In this document: positions 61,301-64,000 of the stretch, piece by piece
Layout: each line of letters opens with the position of its first letter
How positions within the stretch are numbered: position 1 is the first letter of the stretch
From: Flaveria trinervia
Lineage: Eukaryota > Streptophyta > Magnoliopsida > Asterales > Asteraceae
Direction of reading: 5' to 3'
DNA: 64,000 nucleotides
Assembly: GCA_025506515.1 (NCBI GenBank)
Contig: CM046444.1
Location: forward strand, 122,165,701 to 122,229,700
The notes under the pieces: model-generated
The model's input: the letters and a program-made list of their open reading frames with translations, nothing else
Told to the model about the DNA's origin: nothing
The model's database searches: none
Translations under genes and position numbers: made by a program

Positions 61301-62110
61301 ACGTGCCCTCCAATTCTAATATAAAATTCAGGCTAACTGCTTAAAGATTGTTAAAACAATAAAACTACAAAAACTAGTTGGATTACAGACATTATACCAG
61401 AATCATAATCCTAATTCATCAAAACGGATATCAAAAACCAAAACATGAAACAGTTAAATCAGCATTGTATACTAAAACCATAGAAATCAAAGAAATCAAG
61501 CAACATCAGTTAAACATTAGAGAATGTAACTTAAAAACCTACCTCAAACGAGGCTGATTAACAGCTTTCAGGACTTTTTTATGCTTTTAAAGTTGTAAGT
61601 TGCTTACTGATCTATCCCTCACGTATGTAATGATTTAAAACCTAGGGCTAAACCAGATGTTGTGAAGCAAATCAAGCAATTAAAGATGAAATGCAAAAAC
61701 TTATGACGAATTGGAGATGGGTTTTCTTAAAATTGACTAAACATGCACAAAAAGATAAACATGATTGATTGAAAAACCCTAAACCCACAATATCCCCAAA
61801 ACCACCCTGTAACCGATTCTTGTTTAATTTCCAAGAAGAAATCACCCAATAATCAAACAAAAGTGTTTATTGATCAGGGTTATTTTTGTATTGTGCGATT
61901 GAAAGAAAGAATGATAAACTAATCGGCGTACCTTGTGACGTTGATGATTATCGACTACATCAAGTTGATCGAAATTTGAAAAACCCTAAGCCCCTAATAC
62001 TCTTGAAACCCTAAAAAGCAATTCGAAATCACCTTCAAGTGCGAAATTGAACAGGGGTTATTGGTGATTTAGGGTTAAGGAATGTGAAAGAGATGATGAT
62101 GTATGGTGTA
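58301..62110 (-). pseudogene. Decayed duplicated gene region with fossil exons B
   Basis: Three related exon ends lie on the minus strand. One is near 58870-58818 (EEFIPDVLSTDVAENRQKSP, then GTATG). One is near 61083-61012 (KEFTPDVV, then STNVAENHQNHE one frame over, then GTAC). One is near 61975-61932 (LDVVDNHQRHK, then GTACG), preceded by a leader-like stretch to about 62110. Each is followed by a plausible donor. The 61-kb copy has a TTTTTAAGCAG acceptor. I recognise no protein family. No long ORF spans the region, so it is probably a duplicated, broken gene or a leader-rich non-coding gene. Confidence 0.35.
58681..61350. repeat. Direct duplication of about 510 bp, offset about 2.18 kb
   Basis: 58681-59190 and 60861-61350 share AGATTACTAACTGAGGCAAT, AGTCCATAAATGGGTTTG, TGCTCAAGA, GACTTCAAAAGTCAA and TATAAAATTCAG in the same order. 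Between them, 59633-60870 holds four decayed copies of another unit anchored at GCAATCCA/GCAACCATGCTAC (59633, 59918, 60291, 60785) with GTACAAG(C/T)CTCAAAGTACA. Confidence 0.8.
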
Positions 62111-62562
62111 ATTATGATCGTGCGTAAAGATTTAACATGACCGTTGGAGTTGAGAGCAACATCCACACGTTTTCTTTATTTACAAGTTTCCAATACAATG
62201 GTTTTTATGATTAAAGATGCGTGCATATAAAAAAAAGCAAATTCATAAGTATTGTTGATATTTGGTTTAATCACATTATCAATAAAAAAATACGCAACGT
62301 TGTTAGATTAGGGTATTAAGATGTGTTAAGTTAATTATTATATCATACTCTCAAGCAGTCAATACTTATGATAGTTCATTCGTCTAGTAGCATGATTATA
62401 ACTATTATGGTTTGGATTTAGTTTCAATCATCTAACAGTTAATTTTATAAAATACTATAAAGTTAGATGTTTAATGATTAAATAATCAATTTAACCAATC
62501 TCTTACATGATTGATAGTTTTATAGTTTTCATTTATATCTCTTATATTTTTCAAAATCCTTT
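62111..62562. other. AT-rich spacer
   Basis: No feature seen. Confidence 0.5.
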
Positions 62563-63048
62563 GAGTAAATTACTATTTTAGTTCATGAAGTTTGATAAAA
62601 ATTACGGTTTCAATCTAATATTTCATTTATTACAATGACAATCCAATGGTTTAAGGGATTGTTTTAATTTCACCAAACACATCAACACTGTTTATTCTAT
62701 TAAAAATATAAAAAGACTTTTATACCCTTAAATTTAATAATTTAATAAATGTCTCTCGCCATCCCCACCCAACCTATTTCTTTATCCTCTTTTTCTCTCT
62801 CTCACACATACACACATGTTTTTTTTTGCACCCCCAATTCAACCCCACCTTCCATGACCATATCTCCCCCCCCCCCCCCCCCCACCATCACGCACCATCA
62901 CCACTTACAACCCGTCAACCACCGCCAAAGCTGGCGACCACCCACCTACCATCAACAACCAAGCTGCTCTCTCTTTCTTGATTCCACCCAACTTTTCATA
63001 TTTCCAGTAAAAGAACCACCACTATCGGCATCAACAACTAAGTTGCGC

Positions 63049-63092
<44 letters not shown>

Positions 63093-63497
63093 GCTTCGTA
63101 CGACCACGATTTCAGTGCCGACCGGAGGTTCTTGAGATGAGAGAGAGAGCAGGCTGTAGTTTGGTGGTGGAGGGCGGAGGTGGCGATGGACGTAGTTGTC
63201 GGAGTAAGGGGTGGAGTTGTCAAGTGGTGACGGAAAGGGGTTAGGGTTAAGTGTAAGATTTTCTTTTATTATTTTAAATGTTTAATCATAAGGGTAAAGT
63301 TGACATTTCATAACAACTTAACAGAAAAATTTAACGGTGTTAGTCTTATAGACCGAAATTGAAACAAACCCTCAAACTATTAGACCATCAGTGTAATAAA
63401 TGAATTATTGGATTGAAACCATCAGTGTAATAAATGAATTATTGGATTGAAACCTTGATTTTCGTCAAACCCAAGGAACAAAAATTATAATTTACTC
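62563..63497. mobile_element. Mutator-like MITE with CA/CT-rich core, 935 bp
   Basis: The ends are GAGTAAATTACTATTTTAG and, inverted, GAGTAAATTATAATTTTTG. They are flanked by AAATCCTTT (62554-62562) and AAATCATTT (63498-63506), an 8/9 duplication. The core has poly-C, CACCATCA and TCTCTCTA tracts (about 62860-63095) that create a spurious Pro/Ser-rich ORF. The right arm contains a perfect 34-bp tandem duplication (63384-63417, 63418-63451). Confidence 0.85.
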
Positions 63498-63559
63498 AAA
63501 TCATTTTGATATAACAGGTTAGTTATTACTACTACGCTCGTGACTCATATAGTAGTAAA

Positions 63560-64000
63560 TGATTGAAGTCATTTGTATATAAGACAAAGGTTCTTGGTTC
63601 AAGTCAGGTAGAATGTCACTCTGAGTTAACCCATTTATGAGTGGCTCTATTGAAAATATACTTTTTTATTTTGATAGTTTTTTAATTATAAAAATAAATT
63701 CAAACTTATAGCAACTTACGATAGGATTATACAACTCAAAAACAACAAAAAAACACATGATGCTTAACTAACTAAAAATGAATTGCTTCTAATTATGGTA
63801 ATTGAATTTCATATAATTAATCATCTTTAAACAAACAAAAAGGAAGAAAAAACCCCTAAAAACTCCTTCAACATATAAGGAGATGCTATATACACACTAC
63901 CTACAATACCAATCCAAAAACTATGTCACTTCCTGGGTTAACCCATTATGAGTGGCCCAAAAGAAAATATACTTTCTTATTTTGTTAGCTTTTTAGATTA
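63560..64000. repeat. Two copies of a SINE-tail-like sequence
   Basis: 63617-63690 and 63924-64000 share GTCACT, GAGTTAACCCATT(T)ATGAGTGGC and GAAAATATACTTT(T/C)TTATTTTG. The first is preceded by GGTTCAAGTC, a possible B box. No full element could be delimited. Confidence 0.4.

Noticed and set aside
62749..63135. 128-codon Pro/Ser/Thr-rich ORF
   Set aside because: It is composed of poly-C, CACCATCA and TCTCTCTA tracts in the core of a Mutator-like MITE.
63560..63690. Second tRNA-derived SINE
   Set aside because: A B-box-like GGTTCAAGTC is present but no A box or A-rich tail could be placed.

Overview
The window is nuclear DNA from a flowering plant, most likely a member of the daisy family (Asteraceae). 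The sequence is AT-rich, genes have introns with GT-AG borders, and the space between genes is full of decayed transposons. The best family marker is the defensin at about 5.3-6.1 kb, whose mature peptide closely resembles the Dahlia/Cnicus AMP1 class. I cannot name the species.

Layout. 1-5105 is an uninterrupted array of TTTTGA/TTTGA units that enters from the left edge. 5324-6082 (minus) is a two-exon defensin precursor. 6.2-19.1 kb is gene-poor: two hAT-type MITEs, one of them inside a Mutator-like element, a tRNA-derived SINE and two Helitron-like 3' ends. 19837-21051 (plus) is an intronless DUF4408/DUF761-type membrane protein with five exact-period 47-residue repeats. 25653-31984 (plus) is a 12-exon Sec14-like phosphatidylinositol transfer protein. 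34514-35512 (plus) is a group S1 bZIP gene whose long leader carries the sucrose-control peptide uORF. 37.4-43.9 kb holds Helitron and Mutator-like debris. 44781-48311 (plus) is TATA-binding protein (TBP), a nine-exon CDS whose stop codon is split by the last intron. 49.1-53.1 kb holds Ty1-copia fragments, a truncated hAT end and a second copy of TBP-promoter-like sequence. 53.1-62.1 kb is a tandemly duplicated block with three near-identical 514-bp units and fossil exons on the minus strand. 62563-63497 is another Mutator-like element.

The genes are unrelated in pathway: defence peptide, lipid signalling, sugar-responsive transcription factor and general transcription factor. They are not co-regulated as a cluster.

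Two themes stand out. First, four copies of one Mutator-like family (start GAGTWAATTAC, 9-10 bp target duplications) lie in the window, three of them with CAC/CCA-rich cores, and two have been hit by other MITEs. Second, the Sec14-like and TBP genes are otherwise perfect but carry single-base deletions, mostly in short homopolymers. That pattern suggests uncorrected long-read assembly errors rather than dead genes, and it also bears on how the 5-versus-6-base alternation in the 5.1-kb array should be read. I found no convincing new multi-gene system. The most biologically interesting piece is the bZIP leader.
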